6,704 nucleotides of DNA, taken from the NCBI GenBank assembly GCA_003553305.1, contig PWEB01000070.1:1-6704 (forward strand), read 5' to 3'. The translations under genes and the position numbers were made by a program. Source of the DNA: Syntrophomonadaceae bacterium (GTDB lineage Bacteria; Bacillota; Dethiobacteria; DTU022). The notes below the pieces were generated by a model, which had not been told where the DNA came from, searched no databases, and saw nothing but the letters and a program-made list of their open reading frames with translations. Positions 5,347-6,704 of this stretch are shown here, piece by piece; positions within the stretch are counted from its first letter, which is position 1, and every line of letters begins with the position of its first letter.

Positions 5347-5583
5347 TTGGCGCAGGCAAAAAAGGATAGTTTTGCTGCAGAACTTTTAATCAACAAGGAG
5401 TGGTGTAAAGGGTGCGGTGTATGTATAGCTTTCTGTCCAAAGGAGGCTCTTTTTTTAGACGAAAATAGTAAAGCAAAAAAAGATCCTGAAAAATGTTCTG
5501 CCTGTGGCATATGTGAAACATTTTGCCCTGATTTTGCAATATCACTGGTTAAGAGGAGGCTTTCTGTAAATGCCGGAAAATAA
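5347..5583 (+). CDS. korD: 2-oxoglutarate:ferredoxin oxidoreductase, delta (ferredoxin-like) subunit
   Basis: Encodes 78 residues carrying two complete [4Fe-4S] motifs: Cys20, 23, 26, 30-Pro and Cys50, 53, 56, 60-Pro (CxxCxxCxxxCP twice). It is the small electron-transfer subunit that passes electrons from the thiamine pyrophosphate site to free ferredoxin. The start must be the TTG at 5347: no in-frame ATG occurs before the first cluster, and AGGGAG (5331-5336) lies 10 bases upstream. The stop overlaps the start of korA by 14 bases, which implies coupled translation. Taken alone it could be any small bacterial-type 2x[4Fe-4S] ferredoxin; the role comes from its place directly before korA. 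The short linker of 19 residues between the clusters contains several Lys, Asp and Glu residues. Confidence 0.88.
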   Translation: MAQAKKDSFAAELLINKEWCKGCGVCIAFCPKEALFLDENSKAKKDPEKCSACGICETFCPDFAISLVKRRLSVNAGK

Positions 5584-6700
5584 GCCGGTTTTAATGCAAG
5601 GAAATGAAGCCTGTGCCGAGGGGGCAATTAGTGCGGGAGTCCGTTTTTATGCCGGGTACCCTATCACACCATCTACTGAGATAGCTGAAAGAATGGCGAA
5701 GCGGCTTCCTGGAATGGGTGGAGTCTTTATTCAGATGGAAGATGAAATAGCGAGTATGGCTGCTGTGATTGGAGCTGCTATCGGAGGTAAGCGGACACTA
5801 ACTGCTACCAGCGGACCCGGGTTCTCTCTGAAGCAAGAGAATCTCGGATATGCAATTATGGCTGAAATTCCCAGTGTGGTAGTCAATGTTCAAAGAATGG
5901 GTCCCAGTACCGGGGTAGCTACCGCCCCTGCTCAAGGTGATGTTATGCAGGCCCGCTGGGGCACTCATGGCGATCACCCGATTATTGCCTTTTCACCAGC
6001 TTCAGTTTATGAAACTTATTACCTGACCATTGCTGCAGTTAATCTTAGCCAAAAGCTGAGACAACCAGTTATTATTCTCCTTGATGAAGTGATCGGTCAT
6101 ATGAGGGAAAAAGTTTTGATTCCCGAAGATGGTAAGCTGATGGTAGAAAAATCCAGCGATGATGTTCCTACTGATTACAAACCCTATGATGACAAAGGGC
6201 TTACACCTCTGGTGCCATTTGGTTTTGGACATTATTACCATGTGACCGGATTGTTCCATGACCAGTATGGGTTCCCCACTGGTGATCCGCCACAGGTTGA
6301 GCGAGCGCTGGATCGAATCCACGAGAAACTGGAAAAATATCGAGATGAGATTGTTCTCACGAATTACATAGGGCATAAAGAGCCCCGAGTGGTTATCGTT
6401 GCCTACGGATGTACTGTTCGTTCAGCCAGGGCGATAGTTAAAAAAGCCTACTGGCAAAACCGACAGCCAATCGGGTTGTTGAGCTTGCAAACTATTTGGC
6501 CTTTCCCGGATAAGGAAATTGAAGCCCTGGCCAAGCAGGCAGATGTGCTTATCGTGCCGGAAATGAATATGGGTCAGATAGTCGGAGAAGTGGAACGGCA
6601 TGCTAAGGGACAGGCTGAAATAATTCCTGTAAATCGTTATGATGGAGAAATGATTACACCGGGTGAAATAGAAGAAGCAATGGGGAGGTGGCTGTCATAG
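5570..6700 (+). CDS. korA: 2-oxoglutarate:ferredoxin oxidoreductase, alpha subunit
   Basis: Encodes 376 residues, the usual length of a separate KorA subunit of a multi-subunit, oxygen-sensitive 2-oxoacid:ferredoxin oxidoreductase: 2-oxoglutarate + CoA + oxidised ferredoxin <-> succinyl-CoA + CO2 + reduced ferredoxin. Visible marks: GNEACAEGAISAG (11-23), the substrate-binding YPITPSTE (30-37), MEDEIASM (56-63), TSGPGFSLKQE (80-90), MGPSTGVATAPAQGDV (110-125), RWGTHGD (129-135) and LLDEVIGHMREKV (170-182), then a C-terminal transketolase-C-like domain from about 265 (EPRVVIVAYGCTVRSAR, then IWPFP, 309-313). GAGGAGG (5553-5559) precedes the ATG by 10 bases, inside korD. The beta subunit with the thiamine pyrophosphate site should follow. 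Related enzymes for 2-ketoisovalerate or other oxoacids are possible, but the gdh neighbour favours 2-oxoglutarate. Confidence 0.93.
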   Translation: MPENKPVLMQGNEACAEGAISAGVRFYAGYPITPSTEIAERMAKRLPGMGGVFIQMEDEIASMAAVIGAAIGGKRTLTATSGPGFSLKQENLGYAIMAEIPSVVVNVQRMGPSTGVATAPAQGDVMQARWGTHGDHPIIAFSPASVYETYYLTIAAVNLSQKLRQPVIILLDEVIGHMREKVLIPEDGKLMVEKSSDDVPTDYKPYDDKGLTPLVPFGFGHYYHVTGLFHDQYGFPTGDPPQVERALDRIHEKLEKYRDEIVLTNYIGHKEPRVVIVAYGCTVRSARAIVKKAYWQNRQPIGLLSLQTIWPFPDKEIEALAKQADVLIVPEMNMGQIVGEVERHAKGQAEIIPVNRYDGEMITPGEIEEAMGRWLS

Positions 6701-6704
6701 AACA
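6688..6704 (+). CDS. korB: Probable first codons of the beta subunit gene (partial)
   Basis: A GTG at 6688 opens a new frame reading (M)AVIE before the window ends, overlapping the korA stop by 13 bases in the same style as the korD-korA overlap. A short start of this kind fits KorB proteins, and korB normally follows korA. The weak point is the ribosome binding site: GGGGAGG (6682-6688) touches the GTG with no spacer, so the true start may lie just beyond the window. Only 17 bases are visible. Confidence 0.4.

Noticed and set aside
5325..5627. A 100-codon - strand open frame over korD
   Set aside because: It is antisense to a gene with two complete iron-sulphur cysteine motifs, and the product has no recognisable features.

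Overview
The window looks like chromosomal DNA of an anaerobic, low-to-moderate-GC Gram-positive bacterium, most likely a clostridial member of the Firmicutes with a syntrophic or amino-acid- and fatty-acid-using lifestyle. This is an inference from three things: strong purine-rich ribosome binding sites (GGAGG/GGGAG) before every gene, one clear TTG start, and a ferredoxin-dependent 2-oxoacid oxidoreductase next to a catabolic-type glutamate dehydrogenase. No species can be named from the sequence alone.

Left part (1-2414, + strand): the last 29 codons of one acyl-CoA synthetase, then a small hot-dog-fold acyl-CoA thioesterase (start best placed at 249), then a complete second acyl-CoA synthetase (759-2414). 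The C-termini of the two synthetases match closely, so this is a tandem paralogous pair with a thioesterase between them, a fatty- or aromatic-acid activation cluster. A convergent biotin-protein ligase gene (birA, 2401-3225, - strand) overlaps the second synthetase by 14 bases. It has a good promoter of its own, and its product lacks the DNA-binding domain seen in BirA repressors.

Middle (3226-3807): a 582-base AT-rich gap between the divergent birA and glutamate dehydrogenase genes. It holds the birA promoter, a perfect 10-bp hairpin with no assigned gene, a small palindrome, a tandem 9-bp repeat beside a possible extended -10 box, and a leader just before the dehydrogenase. In that leader one C-rich segment can pair either with an upstream G-rich arm or with the Shine-Dalgarno sequence.

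Right part (3808-6704, + strand): glutamate dehydrogenase (432 aa), a 240-base gap with a perfect 14-bp inverted repeat, then the start of a 2-oxoglutarate:ferredoxin oxidoreductase operon: korD (ferredoxin-like delta subunit), korA (alpha subunit), and probably the first codons of korB at the window edge. The kor genes overlap and look translationally coupled. Together the right-hand genes describe glutamate -> 2-oxoglutarate + NH4+ -> succinyl-CoA + CO2 + reduced ferredoxin (or the reverse, for assimilation).

I see no mobile element, CRISPR array, tRNA or rRNA. The protein-coding content is conventional metabolism. The least explained parts are the two intergenic regions, above all the possible RNA switch before the glutamate dehydrogenase.
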